From JADGHX01 sp035760965 (GTDB taxonomy: Bacteria > Pseudomonadota > Gammaproteobacteria > Steroidobacterales > Steroidobacteraceae), in assembly GCA_035760965.1 (NCBI GenBank), contig DASTRY010000032.1, positions 158,056-222,055 on the forward strand: a stretch of DNA of 64,000 nt, given 5' to 3'. Below, piece by piece: positions 17,560-25,955 of the stretch (the first letter of the stretch is position 1; each line of letters starts with the position of its first letter). The translations under genes and the position numbers were made by a program. The notes below the pieces were generated by a model. The model was given only the letters and a program-made list of their open reading frames with translations, was not told the DNA's origin and made no database searches.

Positions 17560-19119
17560 ATGTCTGCCGCCGTCACGATGCCGAACGCGTCGGCCAATGC
17601 CGATGCACAACGCGCACGGGCTCGTCTGCGGCGCGTGTGGCGTCGGGTCATCATCTACTCGTTGCTCGCGCTGTGGGCCGGTACTGCGTACTGGCACACG
17701 CACAAGGCGCTGCCGCCCGGCACGCACGTCGAGAGCCCCTGGCGCCAGATGCCCGCCGCGAACGTGTCGTTCATCGCCGATATCACGGCGGCGGACGCGT
17801 ACGGCCGGCCGGTGATGAGCCAGGCGATCTTCGACGAGGTGTTGGGGATCATCCGCTCGGCGAAGCGCTTTCTCGTGCTCGACTACTTTCTCTTCAACAG
17901 CGATCGCGGCTCGATCGCGACCGAGCCGCCGGCGCGCGCGCTCTCGAGCCAGCTGCGGGATGCGCTCATCGAGCAGCGCAAGGCGAATCCCGACCTGCGC
18001 GTGCTCTTCATCACCGATCCGATCAACGACGTCTATGGCGGCGATCCGTCGCCGGACCTGGCGATGCTGCGCGACGCCGGGATCGATGTCGTCGTCACGG
18101 ACCTCGACAAGCTGCGCGACTCGAACTTCATCTACTCGAGCCTGTGGCGGCTCACGCTCGGCTGGTGGAATCACGGCAACGCGAGCCGCGGCTGGCTGCC
18201 GAATCCGTTCGAGGAGGATTCGCGTCCGGTGACGTTCGGCGCGTGGGCGCGCCTTGCGAACCTGAAAGCGAACCATCGCAAGGTAATCATCGGCGACGAC
18301 GGGCACGGCGAGCTCGTTGGCATCGTGGCCTCCGCGAATCCGCACGACGCGAGCAGCGCGCATTCCAACGTGGCCGCGAAGCTGCGCGGGCCCGCGCTCG
18401 CGCCGCTGCTGGAAAGCGAATTCGCCGTGGCGCGCTTCTCGGGCTGGGAAGGCGTGGTCGCAGTCGATCCGCAGCCGGCCGCGCCGCCGGAGGACTCGAC
18501 GCAGCTGCTCACCGGTCAATTCGTGCGCGCGCAGATCATCACCGAGGGCGCCATTCGCAATGCGATCGTCGAGCGGGTGAGCTCGGCGGTGCGCGGCGAC
18601 CACGTCGATATCGCCATGTTCTACATTGCGGACCGCAAGGTCATCGACGCGCTGCTCGCCGCCAGCGAGCGCGGCGTCGACATCCGCCTGATTCTCGACC
18701 CGAACAAAGACGCGTTCGGGCGCGAGAAGAACGGCCTGCCGAATCGGCCGGTGGCGAGCGAGCTCGTCGCGGCGAGCGACGGCCGCATTCACGTCCGCTG
18801 GTATCGCACGCATGGCGAGCAGTTCCATACCAAGCTCGTGGCGATCTACGGCACGGATCGGATATGGCTGACGCTCGGGTCGGCCAATCTCACCCGGCGC
18901 AATATCGGCGACTACAACCTCGAAGCGAACGTGGCCATCGAAGCGGCACGCAACTCGCCGCTCGGCGTGCAGGTGCTCGACTACTTCGATGCGCTCTGGA
19001 GCAACCGAGCCCCGCTCGGCATCGAGTACACCGCGGACTACGAGGTTTACGCCGATCCCTCACAAGCGCACTACTGGCTTGGGCGGATCATGGAATTCAG
19101 CGGAATCTCGACGTTCTGA
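17560..19119 (+). CDS. Phospholipase D-family protein (two HKD motifs)
   Basis: 519 residues with one N-terminal membrane segment (about 30-48). The two HKD motifs are H239-R-K241 with GDDG, and H423-T-K425 followed by LTLGSANLTRRN. The catalytic domain is probably periplasmic. PLD-family enzymes transfer or hydrolyse phosphatidyl groups, as cardiolipin synthases do, but this protein is not close enough to ClsA/ClsB to name the reaction. It lies 44 bases after the GGDEF/EAL gene and ends tail to tail with the lipid-transport operon. Confidence 0.85.
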   Translation: MSAAVTMPNASANADAQRARARLRRVWRRVIIYSLLALWAGTAYWHTHKALPPGTHVESPWRQMPAANVSFIADITAADAYGRPVMSQAIFDEVLGIIRSAKRFLVLDYFLFNSDRGSIATEPPARALSSQLRDALIEQRKANPDLRVLFITDPINDVYGGDPSPDLAMLRDAGIDVVVTDLDKLRDSNFIYSSLWRLTLGWWNHGNASRGWLPNPFEEDSRPVTFGAWARLANLKANHRKVIIGDDGHGELVGIVASANPHDASSAHSNVAAKLRGPALAPLLESEFAVARFSGWEGVVAVDPQPAAPPEDSTQLLTGQFVRAQIITEGAIRNAIVERVSSAVRGDHVDIAMFYIADRKVIDALLAASERGVDIRLILDPNKDAFGREKNGLPNRPVASELVAASDGRIHVRWYRTHGEQFHTKLVAIYGTDRIWLTLGSANLTRRNIGDYNLEANVAIEAARNSPLGVQVLDYFDALWSNRAPLGIEYTADYEVYADPSQAHYWLGRIMEFSGISTF

Positions 19120-19127
19120 TCGTTCGG

Positions 19128-19775
19128 TCAGGGCGTGGCGGCGACGGGCGGCTCGGCGCGGACGGCGGCGGCGCTGCGATCGGCCATGGTCGTGAGCGCG
19201 GCGTTCGCCGCTTTCTCGAACGCCGAGACCACCGCGCCCAGCCTGTTCTCCTCTGCTTGCGCGACGCCTTCTGCCACGAACGACGAGATGAGGTCGCGCC
19301 CGGCGCGGCGCGCGAGCGTGCAGTCGAGCACGACGTGAATCGTCGGAGCAGCGCCGCCTTCGGTGTAGTCCGCCTCGAACCGGCGGATGTTGATTTGCAG
19401 CACGTAGTCCGCGAGGAACGGGCTAGGCGATTCGTGTACCGCGCGCCATACGCCGCTCGCGCGTAGCGTGTCGATCGCGAGCGTCTCGACAACCTCGGGC
19501 AGCTCCGCGGCCCAACGGCTGCCGAGGTAGTAGTCGAGCCGATGATCCGAGCGCACGAGCATGATGGATTGCGTGCCGAGACCCGGGTCCGCAGAGACTC
19601 GCGGCACCTGAATGGTGGCCGGGATCGCCGGCGGCTGCGCCACGTCCTCGGCTTTCACCGCGGTTGCGCGCAGGACGTAGATCTGCACGGGCGGACGATC
19701 GGCGTGCAGCCCGGAACAGCCGCTGAGAAGCGCGCCTAGCGCTGCAATCGCCGCCGCCGAGATGACGCGCTTCAT
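19128..19775 (-). CDS. ABC-type transport auxiliary lipoprotein (PqiC/PF03886-like)
   Basis: 215 residues with a lipoprotein signal (lipobox LLSGC, Cys about 20) and the YVLRA and IQVPRVSADPGLGTQSIML segments of the ABC_trans_aux family. It is probably an outer-membrane lipoprotein working with the MCE protein encoded just upstream (ATGA overlap at 19772-19775). It occupies the place where classical mla operons carry the periplasmic carrier MlaC, so this system looks closer to Pqi or Let-type assemblies at its downstream end. Confidence 0.85.
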   Translation of the reverse strand: MKRVISAAAIAALGALLSGCSGLHADRPPVQIYVLRATAVKAEDVAQPPAIPATIQVPRVSADPGLGTQSIMLVRSDHRLDYYLGSRWAAELPEVVETLAIDTLRASGVWRAVHESPSPFLADYVLQINIRRFEADYTEGGAAPTIHVVLDCTLARRAGRDLISSFVAEGVAQAEENRLGAVVSAFEKAANAALTTMADRSAAAVRAEPPVAATP

Positions 19776-20707
19776 CGTGGAATCGCCACTCCCGTCTGCG
19801 GTTGCTGGTAGAGAAGCTGCGACGGGTCTTCGCGCAGGCTCTGCGACAGCTCGCGAATCTCCCTCGCAGCCGCGCGGCCGTCGCGCAGGAAGCGCTCGAG
19901 CTCGGGCAGGCCTTCGCGCGTGAACGCGCGGACGTCCTGGCGATTCTCCTCGACCAGCTTGTCGAGGCGCGCGCTCGTGCTCGCCAGGTTATCCGCCACC
20001 GTCCGCACGCGCTTCATCGCGGTGACGAACTCCGGTCCGGCTGTCGCGACGACGCCGTTCGCTCCTTGCGCGACCGAGCGAACCTCGCGGGCGGCGTCCC
20101 GAAGATCCGCGACCAACCGCTGAATGTCGCGCGTCGTTTCCGGCAGGTTGGCGCTGGCCTTGTCCAGGTTCGTGATCGCGTTCGAGACGGCGGCGATGTT
20201 CTTGTCGCTCAGCATGCGCGCCGCGCGCTCCGCGACTTCGCTCGCGATCGCCACCAGATCCGGCAGCGAGGCGAGGAGCACGTCGAAGCTCGAGCGTGCC
20301 GAGCGGATGACGGGATATTTCTCGCTCGGCACGGGCGCGTTGAGGCGCCGTGTCCCGTTGTCCTGGATGAGGTCCATGTAGAGCAGGCCGGTCACGCCCT
20401 GCAGCGACAGCTCGGCGATGGTCTTCGGCGAGACGGGCGCCGACTTGTCGATATCGACGAGCACCTGCACGCGGCTCGGGTTGCGCTTGTCGATGTTCAT
20501 CGCGTAGACCCGCCCGACGTCCACGCCGAGGTAGCGGACCGGCGCGCCGCGCTCGAGCCCGCTCACGCTGCCCTCGAAGTACACCTCGTAGCGCTGGTAG
20601 TCCTTGTGCTCGCGGCTGTCCGAATACCAGTACACAAAGAGCACGGCCATCGCGACGACGAGCAGCACGAAGGCCCCGACGGCGGCGTAGTTGGCCTCAC
20701 GCTCCAT
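19772..20707 (-). CDS. mlaD: MCE/MlaD-family substrate-binding protein
   Basis: 311 residues. One N-terminal membrane helix (about 8-28), then one MCE domain (about 38-115, with GSVSGLERGAPVRYLGVDVG and the LLYMDL segment). A long alpha-helical C-terminal region follows. MCE proteins form periplasmic hexameric rings that carry phospholipids between membranes. The 311-residue length, against about 180 in E. coli MlaD, gives an extended helical tail like those of longer MCE proteins. It overlaps both neighbours in the operon. Confidence 0.9.
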   Translation of the reverse strand: MEREANYAAVGAFVLLVVAMAVLFVYWYSDSREHKDYQRYEVYFEGSVSGLERGAPVRYLGVDVGRVYAMNIDKRNPSRVQVLVDIDKSAPVSPKTIAELSLQGVTGLLYMDLIQDNGTRRLNAPVPSEKYPVIRSARSSFDVLLASLPDLVAIASEVAERAARMLSDKNIAAVSNAITNLDKASANLPETTRDIQRLVADLRDAAREVRSVAQGANGVVATAGPEFVTAMKRVRTVADNLASTSARLDKLVEENRQDVRAFTREGLPELERFLRDGRAAAREIRELSQSLREDPSQLLYQQPQTGVAIPR

Positions 20708-21470
20708 GCACGCCCGCCCGAGCGCGGGCGCGCTCGCCGTGGAAATAAGCCTGAATCCAGGGGTGTGGGTGCTGCACGATCCCCTCGAGCGTATCGATTT
20801 CCATCTTGCGGTCGACGATCACGCCTACACGATTGCAGGTACGGAAGATGGTGTCCAGATCGTGCGTGATCATGACGACGGTCAGCCGCAGCTCCCTCTG
20901 CAGCTCCATCAGCAGCTCATCGAAGGCCGCGGCGCTGATCGGATCGAGGCCGGAGGTGGGCTCATCGAGAAACAGCAAGCGGGGATCGAGCGCCAGCGCG
21001 CGCGCGAGCGCGGCGCGCTTCACCATGCCGCCCGAGAGCTGGCTCGGATACTTGCTCGCGGCGTCCGGCGGCAAACCGACCAGCCGCACTTTCAGCATCG
21101 CGAGCTCATCGCGCATGCGCGGCGGCAGCCTCACGTGCTCGATCATCGGAAGCTGCACGTTCTGCAGCACGGTGAGCGAGGTGAAGAGCGCACCCTGCTG
21201 AAACGTCACGCCGTAGCGCGCCTTCACCTCGCGCAGCTGCTGCTCGGAGAGCTGGCTGATATCGCGGCCCTCCAGGCGAATGCTGCCCGCCTGGGGCCGG
21301 CGCAGCCCGAGAATGGTCCGGAGCAGCACCGACTTACCGGTGCCCGAGCCGCCGACCACGCCGAACACCTCGTTCTCGTACACCGTCATGTCGAGGTGAT
21401 CGTGAACGACCTGCGCCCCGAAGCGATTGACGATGCCGATCGCCTCCACCATCGGGCGCGGTGCGGTCAT
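20697..21470 (-). CDS. mlaF: Mla-type ABC transporter ATP-binding protein
   Basis: 257 residues. Walker A GGSGTGKS (40-47), signature LSGGM, Walker B LLFLDEPTSGLDP and the switch His in VMITHDL are all present. The sequence is close to MlaF, the ATPase of the inner-membrane phospholipid transport complex. It overlaps the permease stop by one base and the MCE gene by 11 bases, so the operon is tightly coupled. Confidence 0.93.
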   Translation of the reverse strand: MTAPRPMVEAIGIVNRFGAQVVHDHLDMTVYENEVFGVVGGSGTGKSVLLRTILGLRRPQAGSIRLEGRDISQLSEQQLREVKARYGVTFQQGALFTSLTVLQNVQLPMIEHVRLPPRMRDELAMLKVRLVGLPPDAASKYPSQLSGGMVKRAALARALALDPRLLFLDEPTSGLDPISAAAFDELLMELQRELRLTVVMITHDLDTIFRTCNRVGVIVDRKMEIDTLEGIVQHPHPWIQAYFHGERARARAGVHGA

Positions 21471-22594
21471 CAGATGTCCAGCTCCATGAAGAGCACCGCG
21501 AACAGCGCATCCGCGAGGATCACGAGGAAGATCGATTGCACCACAGCCATCGTCGTGAGGCGGCCCAGCTCACGTGACGAGTCGCGCACCTGCATACCCC
21601 GATAGACCCCGGCCATGGCGATCAGCACGGCGAACACCGGGGCCTTGATGATGCCGACCCAGAACGTCGTCGGCGCGATGGCATCGTTCACGCGTTCCAG
21701 GTACTGCGTGAGCGGCATGTCGAGCAGATAGCGGCACAGGAGCGCGCCACCCGTGAGTCCGATCGCATCGGCAATCACGGTGAGCAGCGGCAAGGCGATC
21801 ACGAGGCCGATGATTCGCGGCAGGACTAGCACTTCGAACGGATCGACGCCCGTCGCCTTCAGCGCGTCGACCTCTTCGTTCAACTGCATGGCGCCGATCT
21901 CGGCGGCGAAGGCGCTGCCGGAGCGCCCGGCGACGATGATCGCCGTCAGCAGCACGCCCAGCTCGCGCAGCACGCCAATCGTCACCAGGTCGACCACGAA
22001 CACGTCGGCGCCGAATTGCTGGAGCTGCTGCGCGCTCATGTACGCGATGATCACGCTGATCAGGAACGCAATCAGGGAAACGATCGGGACGGCGGTGATC
22101 CCCGTGTCCCAGACATGGCGCGCGATCGAGATCGGTCGGAGTCGCCGCACGCTCGCGAGTCCCCGCAACAGCGTCACGACGACGCGGCCGGAGAAGGCGA
22201 GTGAGTCGATCAGCGCCTGCCACTGCCCGACGACCGTGCGGCCGAGCGCCTCCACCGGCTCGATGCCGGGCTCCTCCTCGCAGGATTCGGGCGCCTTGTA
22301 CGGCGAGCGGGCGAGCGTCTCATCGATGATATGGAGCTGCTCGGGCTGCGGCCCTTGAAACGCGATCCGGCCATCGAGCTGACGCACGCGCTGGAGCAGC
22401 TCGCGCAAGCGCCACGCGGCGGAGAAATCGAGGACGCCGAGGCGCTCCGTATTCACGTTGAGGTAGCGCACGCCCGCGAGGTCGAGCGCCGCGAGCTCGG
22501 CGTCGATCGCCGCCAGCTCGGTGACGCGCCACTCCCCGCTCAATTCGAGATCGAGCGTGTCTCCGGAACGGCGCGTCGCGAGGTGCTGCCTCAC
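21470..22594 (-). CDS. mlaE: MlaE-type permease fused to an N-terminal STAS (MlaB-like) domain
   Basis: 374 residues. Residues 1-100 form a STAS-like domain (LDLELSGEWRVTEL, LGVLDFSAAWRLRELL). Residues 130-374 form the MlaE permease, with the family block GRSGSAFAAEIGAMQLNEEVDAL and several membrane helices. In E. coli the STAS protein MlaB is separate. Here the regulator is fused to the permease, as in many other proteobacteria. First gene of the four-gene operon. It lies three bases downstream of the ABC permease gene at 22598, so it may be transcribed together with the GntR/ABC operon. Confidence 0.92.
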   Translation of the reverse strand: MRQHLATRRSGDTLDLELSGEWRVTELAAIDAELAALDLAGVRYLNVNTERLGVLDFSAAWRLRELLQRVRQLDGRIAFQGPQPEQLHIIDETLARSPYKAPESCEEEPGIEPVEALGRTVVGQWQALIDSLAFSGRVVVTLLRGLASVRRLRPISIARHVWDTGITAVPIVSLIAFLISVIIAYMSAQQLQQFGADVFVVDLVTIGVLRELGVLLTAIIVAGRSGSAFAAEIGAMQLNEEVDALKATGVDPFEVLVLPRIIGLVIALPLLTVIADAIGLTGGALLCRYLLDMPLTQYLERVNDAIAPTTFWVGIIKAPVFAVLIAMAGVYRGMQVRDSSRELGRLTTMAVVQSIFLVILADALFAVLFMELDI

Positions 22595-22597
22595 GGC

Positions 22598-23485
22598 TCA
22601 AGTATCGTCGCGATACCGGCGGATGCGAATAGCACCGAAGAGCAGGCCCGCGGCGACGGCGATGCCGATCCACATTGCGGGCGTAGTGAGCAAGCCGATG
22701 ACATCGATGCCGTCGAAGAGCCTGCGGCCCCCCACCGCGGCGCGCATGGCCCGACCGCTGGCCGCGATGCCCGCGAGATTGATGCCGAAGCGGTCGCGCA
22801 GCGCCCCGCCGATGTAGTGAGTGCCGAAAATGAAGCGCTCGCCGAGCACCAGAATGAGGGGCGGCAGCACGGTCCAGACGAGTGCGCTCCCCTTGGCCCA
22901 GGCCGAGATCAGCAGCTGATACGCCGCCACGGGCGCATACCAGAGCGCCAGTACGAAGATGTAGACCAGCACGATGCCGTTCAGGCGCAGCCAGCCGGCC
23001 GTATCCCAGCTCATCAGCGGCGCGAGCGCGGCGTTGCCGTGCAGGCGGACGTACAGAATGCCGAACGCCAGAAGGTTCGTGACGAACGCGACCAAGAACA
23101 CACCGAGCGGCACGATGAGCAGCGCCACCACCAGCTTCGTCAGCACAGTGGCCGCGTCGGAGACGGGCAGGGACTTCCAGAAGAGAATGCTGCGATCCTT
23201 CCGTTCCGCGTAGAGGCAATCCGCGAGATAGAAGAACACGACAACGGACATCAGCGCGAACAGCACTGACGTGAACATCAGCTGCGCGAAGAGCAGCGGG
23301 GAGCCGTCGATGTGCAGGGGCCCACGCGGCACACCGCCCAGACCGAAGGCACCGGGCATGAAGCACGCGGCGAGGTACAGCGCGGCGAGGACGAGCGGGG
23401 CGATCCAGAGCGCGCGGTGCTCCCAGAATTCACGGCGAACCAGCACGGGCCAGCCTTTCGCGAGGACTGCGGGCACGGTGCTCAT
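22598..23485 (-). CDS. ABC exporter membrane subunit (ABC-2 type)
   Basis: 295 residues with about six predicted membrane helices and a conserved-looking LADCLYAERKDRSILFWKSLPVSD segment typical of ABC-2 permeases paired with GntR/YtrA-controlled ATPases. The ATG at 23485 overlaps the stop of the ATPase gene (ATGA). It probably forms the membrane channel for the ATPase encoded upstream. The substrate is unknown; related systems respond to cell-envelope-active compounds (family knowledge, not visible here). Confidence 0.83.
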   Translation of the reverse strand: MSTVPAVLAKGWPVLVRREFWEHRALWIAPLVLAALYLAACFMPGAFGLGGVPRGPLHIDGSPLLFAQLMFTSVLFALMSVVVFFYLADCLYAERKDRSILFWKSLPVSDAATVLTKLVVALLIVPLGVFLVAFVTNLLAFGILYVRLHGNAALAPLMSWDTAGWLRLNGIVLVYIFVLALWYAPVAAYQLLISAWAKGSALVWTVLPPLILVLGERFIFGTHYIGGALRDRFGINLAGIAASGRAMRAAVGGRRLFDGIDVIGLLTTPAMWIGIAVAAGLLFGAIRIRRYRDDT

Positions 23486-24339
23486 GCGACGGCTCCTTGC
23501 ATCTTGGCGACGAACAGGTCCGCGATCGACGGCGTGCGGATTTCGCCGAGCTGCCCGAGCTCGGCGCTGCTGCGGCCCTCGAAGAACATCGCCACGCGCC
23601 CGAAGATCTCGCGCTCGTAGAAGGGCTTCAGCTCGCGCGCGCGCCCGGCCTGATCCGGCCGCACGTTCAGCTGCACGTAGCGCTCGGCCAGCCCTTCGAC
23701 CGGCGAATCGAGCGCGATGTGCCCGCGATTGATGAAGATGACGTCCGTCAGCAGGTTCTCGACCTCTTCGACCTGATGCGTCGTCAGCAGAATCGTGCGC
23801 TCCTTGTCGAAGTAGTCGTTCAACAGGGTGTCGTAGAACTGGCGGCGATAGAGCAGATCGAGGCCGAGCGTCGGCTCGTCGAGCACGAGCAGGCGCGCAT
23901 CGATCGCGAGAATGAGCGCGAGGTGCAGCTGCGTGACCATGCCCTTCGAGAGCTCGCGCACGCGCTTGTGCATGCCGATGTCGGTCTTGCGCAGAAATTC
24001 TTCGGCGCGTGCGCGTTCGAAGCGGGGATGCACGCCGGCGACATAGTCGAGCGCCTGCGACACGCGCAGCCACTTGGGGAGCACGGCCACGTCCGCAATG
24101 AAGCAGACCTCCTGCATCACTGCATTGCGGTCTCGATACGGGTCCTTGCCGAACACGCGCAGCTCGCCCTGGAACGGCGTGAGTCCGAGGATGGCCTTGA
24201 GGGCCGTCGTCTTGCCGGCGCCGTTCGGGCCGATGAGGCCGACGATGCGCCCGGGTGCGACGGAGAAGCTCACTCCATCGAGTGCACGCGCGCCGTTGTA
24301 GAACTTCGTCAGGCCGCGGGCTTCAATGATCGTCGTCAT
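23482..24339 (-). CDS. ABC exporter ATP-binding subunit
   Basis: 285 residues. Walker A GPNGAGKTT (37-45), Walker B LLVLDEPTLGLD and the switch His in LLTTHQVEEVE. The signature reads LSKGM rather than LSGGQ, common in YtrB-like ATPases. Its start overlaps the end of the GntR regulator gene by 17 bases, and its stop overlaps the permease start. The order regulator-ATPase-permease matches YtrA-type operons of Gram-positive and gammaproteobacterial genomes. Confidence 0.9.
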   Translation of the reverse strand: MTTIIEARGLTKFYNGARALDGVSFSVAPGRIVGLIGPNGAGKTTALKAILGLTPFQGELRVFGKDPYRDRNAVMQEVCFIADVAVLPKWLRVSQALDYVAGVHPRFERARAEEFLRKTDIGMHKRVRELSKGMVTQLHLALILAIDARLLVLDEPTLGLDLLYRRQFYDTLLNDYFDKERTILLTTHQVEEVENLLTDVIFINRGHIALDSPVEGLAERYVQLNVRPDQAGRARELKPFYEREIFGRVAMFFEGRSSAELGQLGEIRTPSIADLFVAKMQGAVA

Positions 24340-24751
24340 GGCTCCCGTCCTGATCTTGATCCTGAGCGGGGGTCGAAGGCCAAGGGGTGGCGGGCGGTGG
24401 CGCCCCGTTGCGCAGGAGATCGGCGGCGGAAAGTCCGAGCCGCTGGATCGTCGCGTACACCTTCGGCCATTCCTCTTCGAGGAAGCGGGCGCGCTCGTCC
24501 TTCATGAGGGCCTTGCGGGCGCCTTCGCTCACGAACATGCCCCGGCCGCGGCGCTTCTCGACCAGCTGCTCGTCGACGAGCTGCTGGTACCCCTTCAGAA
24601 CCGTCAATGGATTCAGTCGGAACTCGGCGGCGACACTGCGCACCGAGGGGAGCGGGTCGCCTTCCTTGAGGGCGCCTTCGAGGATCATCGCCACGACCCG
24701 GTCGCGCAGTTGCCGGTAGATCGGCAGGCTGTCGTCCCACTGCGGGTCCAT
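24323..24751 (-). CDS. GntR-family (YtrA subfamily) transcriptional repressor
   Basis: 142 residues. The winged-helix DNA-binding domain spans about 8-76 (PIYRQLRDRVVAMILEGAL, LPSVRSVAAEFRLNPLTVLKGYQ). A short C-terminal dimerisation segment of about 60 residues marks the YtrA subfamily, which has no large ligand domain. It probably represses its own operon from the promoter at 25058-25087. The acidic tail (DQDQDGSHDDDH) is unusual. Confidence 0.9.
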   Translation of the reverse strand: MDPQWDDSLPIYRQLRDRVVAMILEGALKEGDPLPSVRSVAAEFRLNPLTVLKGYQQLVDEQLVEKRRGRGMFVSEGARKALMKDERARFLEEEWPKVYATIQRLGLSAADLLRNGAPPPATPWPSTPAQDQDQDGSHDDDH

Positions 24752-24790
24752 GGTTGCTCCGGGCGCCCTCGTGCTCAGGTCAATAGCCGA

Positions 24791-24994
24791 CTACTGTAGC
24801 AAACCACTTGCGCCGGCCTGGGCCAGGTGGATGCTCGCCGCGGTCGCCGTGCTCGCGACCGTGGGCACCAGGTGCGCGGCGGTCCGCACGACCGCGGTCG
24901 AAGTCACGAACGCATAGCTGCCGAACACCGTGAGCGCAACCGCAACCGCACCGCACGCCAGGACCTTCAGAGGCTTCACATTCAGGACGTTCAT
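24791..24994 (-). CDS. Small hydrophobic protein, first gene of the GntR/ABC operon
   Basis: 67 residues with an N-terminal hydrophobic segment (VLACGAVAVALTVFGSYAFV) that could be a membrane helix or signal peptide, then an Ala/Thr-rich part. A strong AAGGAGA ribosome-binding site lies seven bases before the ATG, and a near-consensus promoter lies 64 bases upstream, so expression is likely. It is transcribed before the GntR repressor and the ABC exporter. I recognise no family. It could be a small partner of the exporter. Confidence 0.7.
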   Translation of the reverse strand: MNVLNVKPLKVLACGAVAVALTVFGSYAFVTSTAVVRTAAHLVPTVASTATAASIHLAQAGASGLLQ

Positions 24995-25057
24995 GACCGC
25001 TTCTCCTTCGTCTCACTGGCTCCCTGCACCATGCAGTTCGCCTTCGTCTTGGTGATA

Positions 25058-25087
25058 TATATAACTACAACACTACTCAAGTGTCAA
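25058..25087 (-). promoter_or_regulatory. Sigma-70 promoter of the small-protein/GntR/ABC operon, probable GntR operator
   Basis: On the minus strand TTGACA (25087-25082) is followed after 17-18 bases by TTATAT/TATATA (25064-25058), close to the sigma-70 consensus. The -35 box sits in a GTGT-TG-ACAC inverted repeat, and the spacer holds the direct repeat GTAGT-GTT-GTAGT. These are candidates for the binding site of the GntR repressor made by the same operon. The local AT-richness stands out from the surrounding GC-rich DNA. Confidence 0.7.
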
Positions 25088-25163
25088 CACCAGCACAGTG
25101 TGAGTTTTTCCACCCGATCGGCGGGCGGGCTGCGTTGAAGCACCGTCCTCACGGGGGACCTGG

Positions 25164-25955
25164 ATGAGCTCACAGATCTCGGGAGTGGCGCCGGTGGATT
25201 CGGACTTCGGTGTCGAGCGCCCGCGACGCACGCGGACGCAGTTCCGGCGCCCACAGGTGGCGCGTACAGTTGGGCCGATGGCCGATGTCGACGATGGCGA
25301 GTTGATGGTGCGCTACGCAGCAGGCGACATGCGGGCTTTCGAGAGTCTCTATCGCCGCCATCGCAGCGCGCTCTACCGCTATCTCGCGCGGCACACGCGC
25401 GATCCGGAGATCGCGAACGATCTGTTCCAGGAGGTGTGGAGCAAGGTGATCGCGAGCCGCGCTCGCTACGAGCCGCGCGCGAAGTTCAGCACGTTCCTGT
25501 ACCGCGTGGCGCACAACTGCTTCATCGACCACTGCCGCCGCGCGACGGGACGCACCGATCGCACCATCGCCAACAACGAGGATTTCGATCTGGAGAACGT
25601 GTTGCCCGCCGCCGCAGCCGATGCGCCAGATACGCGCGCAGAGCACGAGCAAACGCTCGCACGCTATCGCGCGGCGCTCGCCTCGCTTCCCGCCGAGCAA
25701 CGCGATGCGTTTCTGTTGTATGAAGAGTCCGGACTGTCGCTCGATGAAATCGGCCAGATCACGGGTGTGAGCATGGAGACGGCCAAGAGCCGCTTGCGTT
25801 ACGCGCTCGCGAAGCTGCGCGCCGCGATGACTCCGCAAGACGTGGCGGCGAACAGCACGCCCGTCTGCAAGCGCGAGATGTTCGCCCGCGAACCGGCTGC
25901 GCAGGCCGCCGCGGACGTTTCGCCTGCAGCGGCATTGGAAGGACCGGGGACATGA
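25164..25955 (+). CDS. ECF-type RNA polymerase sigma factor
   Basis: 263 residues. Region 2 (YRYLARHTRDPEIANDLFQEVW) and region 4 (LPAEQRDAFLLYEESGLSLDEIGQ) are clear. An N-terminal extension of about 38 residues precedes the usual ECF start, and a tail of about 40 residues follows. The ATG at 25164 has a GGGGGA ribosome-binding site; an ATG at 25278 (MADVDDGEL) would give a standard-length protein. Its stop overlaps the next gene (ATGA), indicating a sigma/anti-sigma pair. Confidence 0.9.
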   Translation: MSSQISGVAPVDSDFGVERPRRTRTQFRRPQVARTVGPMADVDDGELMVRYAAGDMRAFESLYRRHRSALYRYLARHTRDPEIANDLFQEVWSKVIASRARYEPRAKFSTFLYRVAHNCFIDHCRRATGRTDRTIANNEDFDLENVLPAAAADAPDTRAEHEQTLARYRAALASLPAEQRDAFLLYEESGLSLDEIGQITGVSMETAKSRLRYALAKLRAAMTPQDVAANSTPVCKREMFAREPAAQAAADVSPAAALEGPGT

